From Ampullaceana balthica (lineage: Eukaryota; Mollusca; Gastropoda; Lymnaeidae): a stretch of DNA of 64,000 nucleotides. This document shows, piece after piece, positions 1 through 13,281 of this stretch. The stretch lies in assembly GCA_944989445.1 (NCBI GenBank), contig CALYLW010000492.1, positions 337,501 to 401,500 of the forward strand, given 5' to 3'. The position numbers and the translations under genes were made by a program. A model generated the notes under the pieces. That model was not told where the DNA came from. It saw only the letters and a program-made list of their open reading frames with translations, and made no database searches. Every line of letters starts with the position of its first letter. Within the stretch, counting starts at the first letter, position 1.

Positions 1-161
1 ATGGGTACCTAACACTAGTTAAGCGGCTGGGTAATGCGTGGAACCCACAAAGCCGTGGCCTGTGAACGCTGCATCACTTGCCAACAGATCATCTGTCATG
101 GTCTGTGGACGCAATTATCTTCTGCATAGAAGGAGCGTCTGTATAAGATAAGATAAGAAGA
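1..161 (+). mobile_element. tRNA-derived SINE, 3' part (5' end outside window)
   Basis: The sequence matches, on the plus strand, the body and tail of the SINE family seen complete on the minus strand at 21209-21503. It has the same core (TTGCCAACAGA, GGTCTGTGGACGCAATTATC, AGAAGGAGCGTCTGTA) and ends in a pentamer tail ATAAGATAAGATAAG. The tRNA-like promoter head lies beyond the left edge of the window. It is followed by an AT-rich microsatellite at about 165-210. Identification rests on comparison of copies inside this window. Confidence 0.8.
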
Positions 162-415
162 TGTACTGTATATATAAATATATATATATAAATATGTGTA
201 TATCTATATATTCCTTCCTCCCCTCCTACGCCCGCTTCTGACCACCCGTACGCCGTCCACCCCTCCCAGTCCTTGCATCCAGTCCTAACACTAACAACAA
301 ACTGACAATTAAACCGACGATTGTCAAAGCTGTTTCTCAGATGTTTCTACCACCACCGTGCACACACTGACAGACTATGTTCGTGCCAGAGTCCGGTGTG
401 TTCATTTGTATAGAT

Positions 416-602
416 CAGTGCTTCTCAAACTTTTTAGTATCGCGGACCGGCAGGAATTTTTTCCATTGCACCAGGGACCAGTGCACTATTTTCCCTGCAC
501 TGACAATTTTTTCTGTCCCTTTTTTTTAGAACATCTGCGGACCGGCATTTGATGGCCCACGGACCGGCACCGGTCCGCGGACCACCACTTTGAGAAGCAC
601 TG
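416..602. mobile_element. hAT-type MITE, 187 bp, with 8-bp target duplication
   Basis: Terminal inverted repeats CAGTGCTTCTCAAA (left) and TTTGAGAAGCACTG (right) bound a non-coding element. The host duplication GTATAGAT occurs at 408-415 and again at 603-610 and is identical. The 8-bp duplication and the CAGTG..TTCTCAA terminus are typical of hAT (Charlie-like) non-autonomous elements. A truncated relative lies at 34453-34545. It has no coding capacity. Confidence 0.92.
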
Positions 603-612
603 GTATAGATTA

Positions 613-1993
613 CCGCGGGACTACTAAAAAACGGAAGTGAATATTGTGAAACAAAGAGCCGTGTGTCGATGGAGTGTGGAGAGTGGAAAGAAATTAATAT
701 AATAATCGTGTTGTAAATAATGGCCATTAAAAAAAAATTCATTGGATCTAAGCATTATGAAGAAGGATTTTTTTTTAAAACCTCGAAAATTCGTATTATT
801 TTCATGTTTAGTGCTTGACTTGTATTGTACTATCGTACTTTATCAACAATCGTCTGCTTCGAATATATTAATTAATATTAGCGTTGTGTAAGATATCTGT
901 CATAGTTGGTCGTGTTACAAAAAAGAAATTACTGTTACATTCGTTACAAGTCTAAATTTAACCTTTGGGGGGGGGAGGGGGTGATCGTATTAGGATCGTT
1001 TTTCTATTATAGTGTGACACATAGAATATATATATGAACTCTATGGTAGAGTCATTGTTTTCTATATATACAACACTGACAAAATTGTTGTACTCGGTGA
1101 AATACGTTAATTATCAATTATCGGTTGCGTGACGTTTTGCAATCCAATTTGCTGATTAAAAAATAAAAAGCCATCAGTCGACCGAAAACGCTTCCGGTTA
1201 AAAAAAATGCAGTCTGGTGCAGGTGACACCCCTTCATACCACCGTGGGCCCTGGGTACCCTTGTCTCACACTGACCTAGTCGAGTCTTCCCGTCATGCTC
1301 TACTTCTAAACCACCTTGTGTGCTTCAGACGCGCTGTAATTTGTTTCACGTATTTGGGTCGTGACTACCCAGCAGTGTATATGTTCTTGAACTGCACTAA
1401 AGGTTAGCGAGTAGGCGAGTAAGATGAAGAACCTCCAAGACCCGCCATGATAGCAGAATTTTTGTTTCGTTTGTGTCAACTGAATAATTTATCAATAGAT
1501 AATAGCCTCCGATTTATAATCTTATTTTTTTGTCCACCTTTAAAAAAAAATTAACAAATGACGTGATTTTTGGTCTACATCTTGGCCAAACTTCGACACG
1601 ACCACACCACCTCGGCTCCGCCCACTTGGCATACTGAACGGCACAAAGGTTGAGTAGATTATTCCCCCAGCCAATGCCAAAGTAGTTCAACTGGGCCAAA
1701 ACCGTTTACAATAATAATATTACTGTTGGGGGCAGCTATTTTCCCTCTTTTTCTTCCGAGTCTCGCCCACCCTTTGTCTATTTTTTTTCAACGAGTGAAA
1801 CTGCGCCACTAGCACAAAGAGATAGTTTTGAGGAAATGCGTCAAGCACCAACCAGATAGTGTGAATATAGTCGTCTGCGTCAGGCGGATGCGTGTAACCG
1901 GATCCCACACTGAACCCACTTTCGTTTTACCTAAATAACTGAGGCGAACAACTGGCAGAGTTTCAGTTGAACGTTTTCTGTCCACCTGTTAGG
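613..1993. other. No gene seen; putative upstream region of the gene at 1994
   Basis: Mixed-composition DNA without a convincing exon. The short open frames here have no recognisable domain. The last about 400 bases are richer in GC than the surroundings. If the ATG at 1994 is correct, the promoter and 5' untranslated region of that gene should fall here. I see no clear TATA box at a useful distance. Confidence 0.4.
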
Positions 1994-4900
1994 ATGGTTC
2001 ATATATCACTGTCTGTTGGGGCTGGTAAGAACGCTTTTATATTCATTTTTTTAAATTTCCCAAACACTAGCGGACATTTTACCCACCACAGCTAAAACTG
2101 AAACAGTAGGCTAGTTGTTAATGATCAAAAAAATATAGGCCTAAGCCTAATTATATTCACTAGGCTGGTAACCTAATTTCGCCTGCTATTTTCTTTGTTG
2201 AGTAATTGAGTTCCATCGTCCATACGGCATACGGGTCCATAGTTTATTTTGATATTATAAGATTAATAGTGATTTCCTTTCAAAAGTATTTAGTCGTGCG
2301 GATGTAATTCCCAGCCTGGTAAGACTTGTGTTAAGTTATTAAATTTAAGACTTAAGAGTATTATTATTATTAATAATTAATTAGGGCTAATTTTAATTTA
2401 GTCTTAGTATAGTATAGTCTATACTATATTCATTTCATGAATGAGAATGATCATGTTAATCATAATCATGGTGAAAAATATTTTATGTGTAAATGTGCAA
2501 ACCAACTACATACTTATATAGAATATAGAAAAAAAAGTGTTATCAGCATATATTATTTTAAATTGGGTAATCCTGCAGATTTTACACGTATATTATAATT
2601 TATTATTTCACAGCGAAATTTAATTTTCTCTTGAGAATTTTCGTTTTTAATTTATTAAATGCATAATTATATGTTGTATTTCAGCTATTACAGCGCTAAT
2701 TTGTAAGTCTTTCTAATTTCTAAGCCATTTTTTCGGCTCTCAACAGTAAATAGTCTGATGATGATGCAACCATTTTTTTTATTATCAAACTACATGCCGG
2801 ATTGTCCGATAAGATGCCAAATGGAAATTTCTCACTTACAAACAAAGAAAATAAGAATCAAACATCTAGTAACGAAATAAGAAAAAGAAATTGTCTTTAA
2901 AATATTTATTTATCTTCTAAGAACATTAAAATAGATGAATAATACTCTTAAAAAAATATCTTCAGTCAGTAAATTTATTTTAGCATGGGTCGAGCCAGAT
3001 AAAAAACATCTGGCAGCAGTTCGCTAGGTAAACAAAATGGACGTATCGTGACCACATTATGTATTATATAGAGCCGAAAAAATGCATTTGAAATTAAAAA
3101 GACTCACAAATTAGCACTGTAATATCTGAAATACGACACATAATAATGCATTTAATAAATTAAAAATGTAAGTTCTCATGAGAAAATTAAATTTCGCTTT
3201 GAAATAATAAATTATAATATACGTGTAAAATCTGCAGGATTACCTTAAATTGTTATATTATGGATTAAACGCTAATTATAACTGCTTAACTTTTTAACAC
3301 TATTATGTGTTAGTGTTAGAATAAATAATATTCTTAACCAAATTAATTCAATGGAAAAAAAACGACAGCAAAATAAAAATAAATTAACGCTCAGGTGTTG
3401 AATTGACAGTATCAAACAATTCCTGGTTGAAACAATATGGTCATGGAACTGTAATTAACTACTGAATTGTAATTATATTGAGTTTAATTTTCTTAGTCAT
3501 GAAAAAAATTACAGTTAAATTTAAAGGCCTGATTATCCTTTTTTAGTGAAAACTGCTTTCAATTATTTAAAGGCCATTATATCAGTCATTGAGTGAAATA
3601 AATATAATGTATTCTGATGCTTAAAATGTGCTGCAGTCAACCCATGCTAAATTGGATTTGAAAATTTATATATTATATATAGTTGTATGTGTGTGTTATT
3701 TCATTTGCTGACTGTAGTATATGTATTCATATCAGATTTTAAAAGACCACACAAAGTAGCAATATTTCAGTGTCCTTTTATACAGAAAATTATTGTGTCC
3801 TAAGTTTATCCATGGTTTATGTCTAGTCTTGCGTTTTTATTAGAGTTTTAAATGTTGATTGTTTGTTGGTTATCCTGATCAGGCAAACCCACGCCACAAC
3901 CGAATGCCAGACAGGAAGAATGAGAATTTGTATGTCTTCGCTCTTGCTTACAGAATAAAAACATGTGTCTATCAGATAGTTGAATTAGATTGTTGTATTT
4001 AGAACTAGTTAGAATTTTGTAACTAGTTAATTTGTGGGAACTTTATGTCTTATTTATCATTACTACTTTGCTCTTCTATCCTCTAGAGTTTCTCAGCTCA
4101 GGGATTTAACTAATGGTGTTACACAGCTCTTTTTTGGATTTGTTCGAGTTTATCTGTTTTTGTTTTGTTTTGGAAGCCAGAATATTAGAGCTAATTTCAC
4201 ACATGATTATTATAAATTTATTTTAAAAAAAATATTTTTTAACAATTTATCTGCAAACAAATCGTCATATATATAACTTGAAAGTATCACAGTGTTCCTG
4301 TTTTTTGTTTTTTTGTTGACATTTGTTTTAAACAGATAGATCCATTTTCCGTGACATGAATATTTTGATCCAAACCAATGCTCAACATATTTTTTTTTAT
4401 CTAGTCTAAAACAGTTAGGTTTAAAACTGCAGACTGCAGATTTATTTATTTACCCATTGAAACGAAAACATCACATGCTATTTATTGATTTTCAGCCCAA
4501 GAGACAACTTCCAATCCCCTGGAAACATCAGAATCTTGTCAGGTACAACAGGAGACAAGTTCCAAAGCACATGACGGGCCCACTGCCTCTGAAGTTGTTT
4601 TTACTCTTGGTATGCCAGCCCCAGCAAAAAAAAGTTCTAAAGGTAGAAAACACTTTCAATATTATCATACATTTTTACTCCAGCTGTGTCTGATTGTATT
4701 TTGAGTATTAGTTGTTTTAACCTATGATAATTGACAGATATTATTTCAGAGAAATGTTTAGTTTTTTTGTTTAATTACATTGGATTATAAGTAAGACATT
4801 TTTACCCCTTAGATCAAATATTTAAATTAAAACTCTAGTCCATAACAATACTTCAGTTTTATCTTTGAAAACCCTTCTAATGGGCATGCTGTGTTGATGG

Positions 4901-7544
4901 TTTTTACAAATAGACCCCATTAAAGCAGTGTGTGCTCAAGTGACATGGATAGACCCATGAAAAATTATAAACTCTCTCATATTTTAGACTCCCCTCCCCC
5001 TAGAGTGTGACATACATAATGGAAGGACTTTAAGAAACCTTTCATAATCATCATATTTTTTTCAAAATAATTTTAAGGCTAAAAATACTGCCAGTCCAAT
5101 AATAAACGTTTAAAAATACTACTAATTTAAGTGCACTGCAAACACATTTTATACCCACTCAAATCCCTACCCTAAGAGACTAGATGGTGTACCTGTCTGT
5201 GGTCCTCGTTTGTATACAGAACATTTACATCAGGTTGTCGCAGATTGATTGATTTTTAAGTTATTTATTTTGCATCTGTTTTAAATGTTTCCGGTTGCAT
5301 GTAGGCGGGATTTATCCCTGCTGTTGAGTTAAGGGGACATTGCAGTTTACGTTATGGTTACATTATTTTCTTTGTATTTTCAAATTGATTTGTAAGCTCG
5401 TCTCCCTGGGAGGCTTCAATTTATTTGTGTGTGTGTTTTACTTCTTGTTTTCATAGTAAGCTCAGGGGAATCTATAGCTCTAGACCAAAGGGTGGGGAAC
5501 TAGTAACCACCTTCCAATGCTTCCAAAAGGTAGGGAGTGATGAAAATATAAATCATATAACCCAGAATTTTGAGGCGGAGCACCTGTTAACCCTTTCTTG
5601 AACACATTGTAGATCAAATTAATTTAATTGAAACTGTAACTATGTGTTGTTGTTTTTTAAATTTTTCTCTTCAGAATTTTTTTTTCCTGGGAACACAGCA
5701 TATTATTCAGATTAAGCTTTTTATAATATAATTAAATTGTGTTTGAAATATAATTTAAATCAGTAGATATTCAGTATCTGTTGGATAAAACGTTATTAAA
5801 TACTCGAAGAAGTTAACAGATAAGAGAGTGAGTAATTATCAATAGAGTGTGAAACAGTGTTGCTGCTAGGAATACATGACTCTGGATAAAGAAATATTTC
5901 TAGTACCAGTGATTACTTAGAGAGACTTCATTTATTTAATTACTAGCACATATCCCAGAACTTCTGTCATTCTACATTCTAACACCACACATTAATTCAT
6001 ATTTAACCTATTAAAGTATTGGTGGTGGAGGCATGTGGGTTTTCCTTTTCTTTGAGAAAGAAAAGGATGTAGAACCTTAACCTATTTAATGCTTATAACC
6101 CGGTGATACATAGGCTCTCAAATTGTATGAACATCTTTATGTAATGTTTTTTTAATGGCATGAAATTTTAAAGTATGGTGTTAACTGTAAAAGTACTATT
6201 TTTAGCTTGTGAAAAATTAGAAGATAAATTTATCTTTCCTTAATTTATGAATATAATTTTTATTTTTTTATTAATTAAAATCTTTGTGGAGGTATAATCC
6301 ATCTTTATTTTAAAAATTTATTACTTTTAAAACTATAAATAATAAACCATTTTTTTTTATAACTGAAATATTTTACTAATACCTTTCTTTATTTTCCAGT
6401 TAACAGATCTCCCCCACTTACCCCAACACCCCAATCGGATTTGACACCTCCAAATCTTAATCTCCCCAACAAATCAACAACCTTTGAAGGTTCACCAAAT
6501 CCACTGATTCCTGTTCCAATCACATCATCCTACTTTTCTTCACCTCAAGAGATCATTGACACCTCAAGTGGTCTCAACAATGTCACGAGGACTGAGCCTA
6601 TCAACATTCCATCAACGAGGTGTAAAACTTTGGCAGACGACAATTCCACCATTCCAGCATCCAATCAAAGCAACTCTGAATCTGGTGACTCCAAACCAGA
6701 CCACAAGTCTGATGAAGATGACAGCAGATCCAACCACGAGGAGACTCTAGCAGAGAGCTCTCTCCCCTGGCGTCGCACAACATCTTTGCCGCCAGTGCCT
6801 TCATCCGTGTCCTTGAGTCTTCCAGATGATGAGAATCCTCTCATGTCGGAGGCTCCGTCATGGGCGGATAACCTGGCGTACAGTCATTTGACCGAGACCG
6901 GTTCACCATACAACTCTCCCAATAACACCATCACTGCTGTGCCCAAGGAGTCCCACCCACGTGCTGTGTTTGACATTTTCCCACCGAGCTCACCCCCACC
7001 CACTGAATCAGCTGTGCCTGTGATACCACCGCCGTGGGCTTGCGTGCTCACAAACGCCAACCTCCTGAGTGAGGAGCCGCTGCCAAGTCAGTCTCTGAAG
7101 TCACGTGACACAGGTGACAAAGCGAGTTGTTTGTTGGTGTCTGCCCATGACCTTGTGCCGCCATCTTACCACTCTTGCCTTGAGCCAAACAGACTTGAAC
7201 CCCCCATTTCTCGCAGACACAGTGAAGCTAGCTCACCAGTGCATTTTCAGTTGATGGAGAAACCCGAATCAGTGACGGCGGCAGCCATAGAATCCCAACT
7301 TATAGGGATAGAAGAGGATTACCACCACGGCATGACTGACAGGGTTTCTATGTGGCTGGCCAATCACAGCGACGTTCCGTTTGAACAAGAAGAACTACCA
7401 ACTGAACTCTCACGTCAAGAAGAGGGTCAGCAGATTTTGGAGTCACTGAGGCAAAAGAAAGAGAAATGGGCACTGGGTGACACAGACGATGGCACCGATG
7501 CAGATGTGGATTCGGATGATGAAGTTCAAGACACTCGTTTGTGA
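1994..7544 (+). CDS. Unrecognised Ser/Pro-rich acidic protein, 3 exons, 440 residues
   Basis: Proposed exons are 1994-2024, 4496-4642 and 6400-7544. The first ATG has a good context (A at -3, G at +4) and its exon ends at GCTG before GTAAGA. The middle exon follows TTTTCAG and ends before GTAGAA; the last follows TTTTCCAG. Exon phases agree at both junctions (1 then 1) and the coding total is 1323 nt. The middle exon is read in the frame giving NPLETSESCQ, not the frame with the longest open stretch. The protein is mostly disordered in appearance: many SPP/TP runs, RRTTSLPPVP near residue 175, PPSSPPP and IPPPW motifs, a more ordered stretch near residues 345-410 (AAAIESQLIGIEEDYHHG, SMWLANHSDVPFEQEELP), a probable helix rich in E, K and Q, and an acidic tail (DTDDGTDADVDSDDE). 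I do not recognise the family. Exon 1 is the weakest part; further small exons in the 2.5-kb and 1.8-kb introns are possible. Confidence applies to the last two exons being coding. Confidence 0.72.
2561..3251. repeat. Inverted repeat (about 180-bp arms, 330-bp spacer) in intron 1
   Basis: The segment 2561-2738 reappears as a reverse complement at 3071-3251 with small differences. Shared blocks include TAATCCTGCAGATTTTACAC, ATTATAATTTATTATTTCA, and the inner edge TTTTTTCGGCTC. Such long, slightly diverged arms suggest a foldback-type element or an inverted duplication. No coding sequence is evident in the spacer. Confidence 0.85.
3769..3912 (-). mobile_element. SINE fragment, subfamily B, without pentamer tail
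   Basis: It matches the copies at 18062 and 40706 over CTTTTATACAGAAAATTATTG, TTATCCATGGTTTATGTCTAG and TTATTAGAGTTTTAAATGTT. It starts inside the core, so the GATAAG-type tail is missing. It lies in intron 1 of the gene at 1994-7544, in the opposite orientation to that gene. Confidence 0.75.
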
Positions 7545-10500
7545 TTCTGATAAATGGGTTATTCAGGAAAATGGAGTCAGCATTTGAGTTCTTTTCACAT
7601 GTATTTCATGAGTATGTTTAATGTTTATGTAATTCACAATCTAGATTGATGATGTGATTTGAAACTAACATTTTACCTATGCTCAGGTTAGACCAGTTTC
7701 TAGTGTGATAGACTTGTAGACAAAATATTTTATGGTCAATTCTTTTAGACTATATAGAATTCGTGTTTCCTTAAATTTCTTAGTCTTATTCGATCCTCAA
7801 GTTGAATAAGCTTTTTTTTCTTCTTCTATTTTTAACTGCAAAGAGACCCGGGGTTGTTAGGAAAGGAAGATTGGCTGAGATTAAGAAATGATGATGGCTG
7901 AATATCAGAAATGAAATGTTTATTATTTTCTTCTTTTCGAAACCACTAAATGATGTTTTAAAGAAATTTTAAGCTCACCAAATTTTTAAGCACATTGTTT
8001 GTATTTTTATGTATGGACGTTTGTGTGTTAAACATTGTCATTTCTGTACATTTTACATGTGTAAGGTTATATACATCGATCAAGACACATTTTGTACATG
8101 TTTCTGCTGCTGTAAACTATTGTTAAATTCTTGTAATCCTATCATTGTAAATTCTCATAAGAAGCTATTTCCATTAATTTGAGGGGGCTTTTTATTTCGG
8201 TTGCCTTGGACTCTCAAGCACAAAATAATGTTGTATTTATTTTTGTTCTTGGTTGAAGTTTCAATGTTGTGAACATAATGCAAATATGCAGTAACAAGCA
8301 TGCACAAAAGTTGAGCAGCATGAATGTTTGTGTTATTCTTATCCAGAGTGCTAAGATCAAAGTGAGCTATTTCCTCCATTGTGTCTCAGTGAGGAGCCTG
8401 ATTAAGCATCGAAGTCAGAGGCAGCACACAGACTGGGAATGTTTGCATTGCTTGCTTAGTGATGCCAACCGTAGATCTATAATTATTTTGTGTCATATCG
8501 ACAGCTCATCTTATGCAAGGAAAACTAATTTGTTGTTTTTATTATAATGATGTTTAACTTTGAACTAAACAGTACATCATTCCTTGCCTGCTCTTTTATA
8601 ACTCTATTTTGTTACCATTTCATTGAATTGATGATGTTTTTTTTTAGTCATGTGATGAAACGTGTGAAAGCATTTTTTTAAGGAGTATTTAGTTGAATTG
8701 TTTCAGTAAAAAATAAAAAAATGTGTTTTATAAATGTGTATAAGTAAGGGGCTTATTATTTAAATAGTGTAAACAGAAGAGAAATGATTTTATAAATTGA
8801 TTCTTATAACAGTGACATTATAAAAGTGGCAGTCAGAATAAGTCACATTTGTTTAACATCCAAAGTTAAATAAGTGTCTGATTTTTTTAAATTTACACAC
8901 ATGATTTTGCATTGATGCATTTACTTTTAAAGTATTTTGGTGTCAAATATAGGTCAATATAAAACATAATATAATTTTGTAAATGTGACATGGAATCAAA
9001 TGTTAGTTTAGCTGTTTTTTAGGATAGAAATTAGCAGGCATTTTCAGAGCGCTCAACTCCATTTATTGGACCTGAAGCCCCTGATTTTTTTATAGCTTTC
9101 TGCATTTTATTGAATGGCAGGAACATTTTAGGAGAAGGCGAGTTTTTTAGTTGTTGATAAATTAGAAATTTAGGCAGAGGGGAAATAATGTATGGAAACA
9201 AGATTAGAAATAGTTAAGACTTAAACATTTTCATAAAAGTATGAGAATTATTTAAATATAATTCTCCATGGTAAATAAAATATATTGAAAAGATGATAAA
9301 TTAGAAATTTATATATCGATAATATATAGTTAGAAATTACAGCTTGATTTGTTTTTAATTTTAAAATTGGTTTGATATTTGCAATCTGTTGTTGTTTTAA
9401 AAGTTTTTTGTAATTAAACACAATTAAAATAAGTGACCAATCAGTTAATTTTTAAAAATTCTTTTGGCACTAAGATCAATGTTGGTCAGGTATTCACAAA
9501 TAATTTTTCTACCAGTGTTGTTGGTGGTGGAAGTCTAATCTTTTGTAGTTTTATTAAAACATTGGTCTGGTTTTTTTTTAAAAATTACACAAGTTCCACT
9601 GAGTTTTGTGCTGATTTTATGGTCTTCTTCAAATTATAAAGAAATAACAAAAATACTTAAAGCAAGCAATTAATCTTGGAAAGCATAAGGCTTAAGTATA
9701 CATGTGGGGGAAATGATAAAAGCTAGAAGTAGGACCACAGTACTTTATTTTTTTTAAGAACTTCATCTCATAATATTTTACTTACAAATAGTGCTCTTTT
9801 TTCATTATTCTCAGTACCATGAATATATAAAAGATAACTTTCTCTATGGCTAACTTATTTTACAGTTGAATATTCCATTGGAGATTCATTCCCCAAGAGA
9901 ACAGATTTTCTATTTACTTATAGTGTGTGTATATTAAGAAACAATTGATCTCTATCTACTGCATGCTGTTGGTCTGATACAATTAATTTTTGGGGTTATC
10001 TCTGTGTCAGGAGATTCTGGAATTACAGTATGATTATCATTGAACTTTATAGTTTGTTTGGAGACTTATGTTCTCTGAAAGTATTTTACAAACTTTTTTA
10101 AAATAGTTGTAGAGAAGTACATAGTATTTTGTCCTTCGGTGATCTCTATTTTGTTTATTGCACCACTGACCGGCAAAACTGGTGTTTAAGTACAGAAGAG
10201 CTGGTTTGTCTGTTCACTGGGGGTTTATCAAGCATTAAATTTATATCACTTAAATTTTATGAGATGTAGTTACTCCTAATTATCCCACTCTTACTTGTGT
10301 CATGGCGACAGGGGCGATTTCCTTCATTTCTATTTACACACTATTACACTGCTAGGTGGCTTGATAATCTACCATAAAATTGTCTTCCAAACTCTTTATC
10401 TGTCTTTATGAAATGTTCATTTATTGTTTTAAAGTTAGTTGTTGATTTATAGCATCAGTGCATTTAGGAAACGATAGAGGATAACATTTTTATCACCATC

Positions 10501-13221
10501 CATAAACCTGTGGTGGAGATTGTTTACTTGTATTGCTTCTGTCAGTCACATACATAATTTTGCAGTGTAGTTATATGCCTAACCATTTTATTTTTTAGGC
10601 CAGTATGGGTTAGTTTATATGAGTTGGGCTATTTATACATTTTTTTTTAAATAAAGAAAAAGCTCAAATGCTTTGAGGAAACATTTTATTCAGTCAATGA
10701 TATTTTTGAAATGTAAAACGTCCATTTGATAATTTTTCCCTCATAGCTTTGATCATTCTCTAAACCACTGCCAAAGGTGGAAGCCAAGAGCCTTTTAATG
10801 TCACTGAGTTTTTCTTCATTAAAGAAATCAATTTACATAATTTTTAAAATGCTTGTTTTTCAGTTGCCTTCAGATATTATTTATTACATATTTGTATTTA
10901 TTATGGCTCCTGTCATTTGTGAGTGATTATTTAAAAATGTCTTTTCCCCAAGGATAAACAGCAACTGTCAAGTTCCCTGGTTTATTTTCCTTCCTTTATG
11001 TGTAGTCAAAGAGTTAATATTTTATTCTTTTATGACAATTTAAAAATATTTTCTTTAATTAGCTGTTAATGATGTTTTTGAATGAGTGTAATGAAATATT
11101 CTAAGTTATTGCAATACATATCATTGTGCTGAGTAATAACATCTTTTCAACCATCAATGATAGCTCTCAAAATTCCTTTGCATGCTTCAGTAATTTTTGA
11201 GAGAGAAAAAATGTGCTCATATATTTGTTTGATTTACCTAACAAATCTTGTGATCTCCCTATTCCCAGCAACTTAAGATAGAACAAACTAATGCACAGTT
11301 CTGTTGTGTGCACCTATACTACAATATTATGCAATCTAGCCGGTGCCCATTTCAGGAATTGTTGATTTGTTTTGTCAGAGCTATTTATTGGCGACTACGT
11401 CATCAGTAACTTAATTTTTTTGTATGACAGTTGATGAAGTTTTGTGAATAAAAAAGAATTTTATTTTATTAATCATAAATAAACATGAGCTTCTTTCTGT
11501 GTATGAATGTATATATATAAATATATATATATTTGTATGCACATACAGATTTAAAAATATTGTGATTTCCTATATTGAGATCTGAGTCATTTAAATATGT
11601 AAGTTAGACCATATCATTTGAAGAACTGCATGTAGTGAGGAAGGTTGTCTAACTTTGAGTTTTGTGTTAAACAAATGCAATGGTTGTGGTCACATAATAC
11701 AATGCAAGTTAAATTTGTGTTTGGTTGAAATCATGAACTAACCGAGAGATTGTGATGTCATGTACGCAAGTATTTAACTTATTATCACTATTAAATTCTA
11801 TCCATGATATGTAAACAGTACACAAATTGTTTTTGAAAAGACAATAAAATAAATATAAAAATCTATTGTGTTTTTGCAGTAAAATTGCATGAGCATCAGG
11901 TATACAATTTTGTTTTTATGTATGTTAACTTTTAGGGAAAATAATTTTTAAAATTTTAATGAGCTATCCATAAATGATGTAACACTTAAGTTGGAGTAGC
12001 AGTTCCAGAATTTGTAAAGATGAATTACATGTATTCAGTTGCCAAAGCTGTGAAACATTGAAATAGCCGGACTTCATTTATGAATGGCTGCAATATAATT
12101 CTTTAATACATTTAACAAGTTATGTGGGTTGTTTTTTTTAATAAGTATTTTATTTACAATAAGTGTAACAAATTTAACAGTAGCAAACATAAAGAGAATA
12201 GTATAACAACTTGAAAACACTTTTTTTACTATTTAAAAATACTGATACCTTTTCTAATCTTCCAAGTTATTTTTTCAACTCATGAGTGTACTTGAAATCT
12301 CTGGGATCAAAGTTAATTAGGCATGTGAAAGAGTGTTTGATCTTTCATACTACATGTAAGTACATTGGTTCATTTATATGTAAATTTATTGAAAGTTGGA
12401 ACAGAATAGAGCAAACAAAATGCCATGTATACCCGCTTATGGGCTATGGCAGTAAATAGGTGCCAACTTATACTTAATAATTATATACTTATTTGATGTG
12501 GGATCCAAGCCAACATGATTCATGGTTTAAAACATTTGATGAGTCTAATACATTTTACCCAATAATATTAACATTATTGAAGCCACAAATATATATATTA
12601 TATATATATCTTTTTGTGTGACAGAGCAAAGATACTCTCAAAATAAAGCTCAAAATTTGTAGTAAATACTAATAACTAATTACATTATTACAAATAATTA
12701 AAATTTGATGTTAGAATTTTTCCAAAAATATGTAATTTAATTTTCAAAACTTAAATTTTTTTTAAAACTTAATATTAAATTATCAAATACTAATTACATT
12801 TGAAAAAATGTAATAAAAAAGTTGAGTCGAGCTTTATGATTATGTTACTCTTAATCTTTTGAAGATCAAAAAGCTTACAACTCTAATACTGAACTTTTCC
12901 AGTTTTCTGGATTTGATTACTCAAAATACTGGTACTCATAAATTAAGGAAGTCGTATGGATTCCATCTAGCCATTCAGACCAGTAACAATAATAGACTTG
13001 AAAAGATCTTAAGGAAAGGCAACTCCATAGTAACTGTGCCCAGCTGCATTGAAACACTTATAGGAACAGAGAAGCGCTCTGACTGGGATGAGTCCAGACA
13101 TGGAAACTAGTTTCAAATCCTGTAAAAATTTGACAGACAAACATGTCAAAAATAGCTGTTCTAAAAATGTATTTGTTTTTTAAATTCAATGAAATCATTC
13201 TGTGTTCTTTTCCTTGATTAT
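7545..13221. other. Long AT-rich stretch, no gene seen; includes probable 3' UTR of upstream gene
   Basis: No open frame here has a domain, a composition typical of coding sequence, or supporting splice sites. AATAAA-type signals occur at about 8712 and again near 11449 and 11840, so the transcript from 1994-7544 may have a 3' untranslated region of 1.2 kb or, with the distal signals, about 4 kb. A short AT microsatellite lies near 11509-11531 and another near 12588-12609. Confidence 0.45.
8712..8717 (+). terminator. Candidate polyadenylation signal AATAAA
   Basis: First perfect AATAAA downstream of the stop codon at 7544, about 1.17 kb away, in an A-rich run. Distal alternatives exist near 11449 and 11840. 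No cleavage site can be proven from sequence alone. Confidence 0.35.
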
Positions 13222-13227
13222 TTTATT
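13222..13227 (-). terminator. Candidate polyadenylation signal of the LRRC69-like gene
   Basis: The plus strand reads TTTATT, that is AATAAA on the coding strand, 54 bp past the stop codon at 13282-13284. The distance is suitable for a short 3' untranslated region. Confidence 0.6.
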
Positions 13228-13281
13228 TGAGCCATAGTGATACTGATACAGTAACATTAACATAGGGAGAGAAAAAACTTC

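Noticed and set aside
434..742. 102-codon minus-strand open frame.
   Set aside because: Spans a MITE with a perfect target duplication; no domain.
12859..13110. 83-codon plus-strand frame near the LRRC69-like 3' end.
   Set aside because: No recognised domain, AT-rich, ends in intergenic DNA; could not be linked to other exons.
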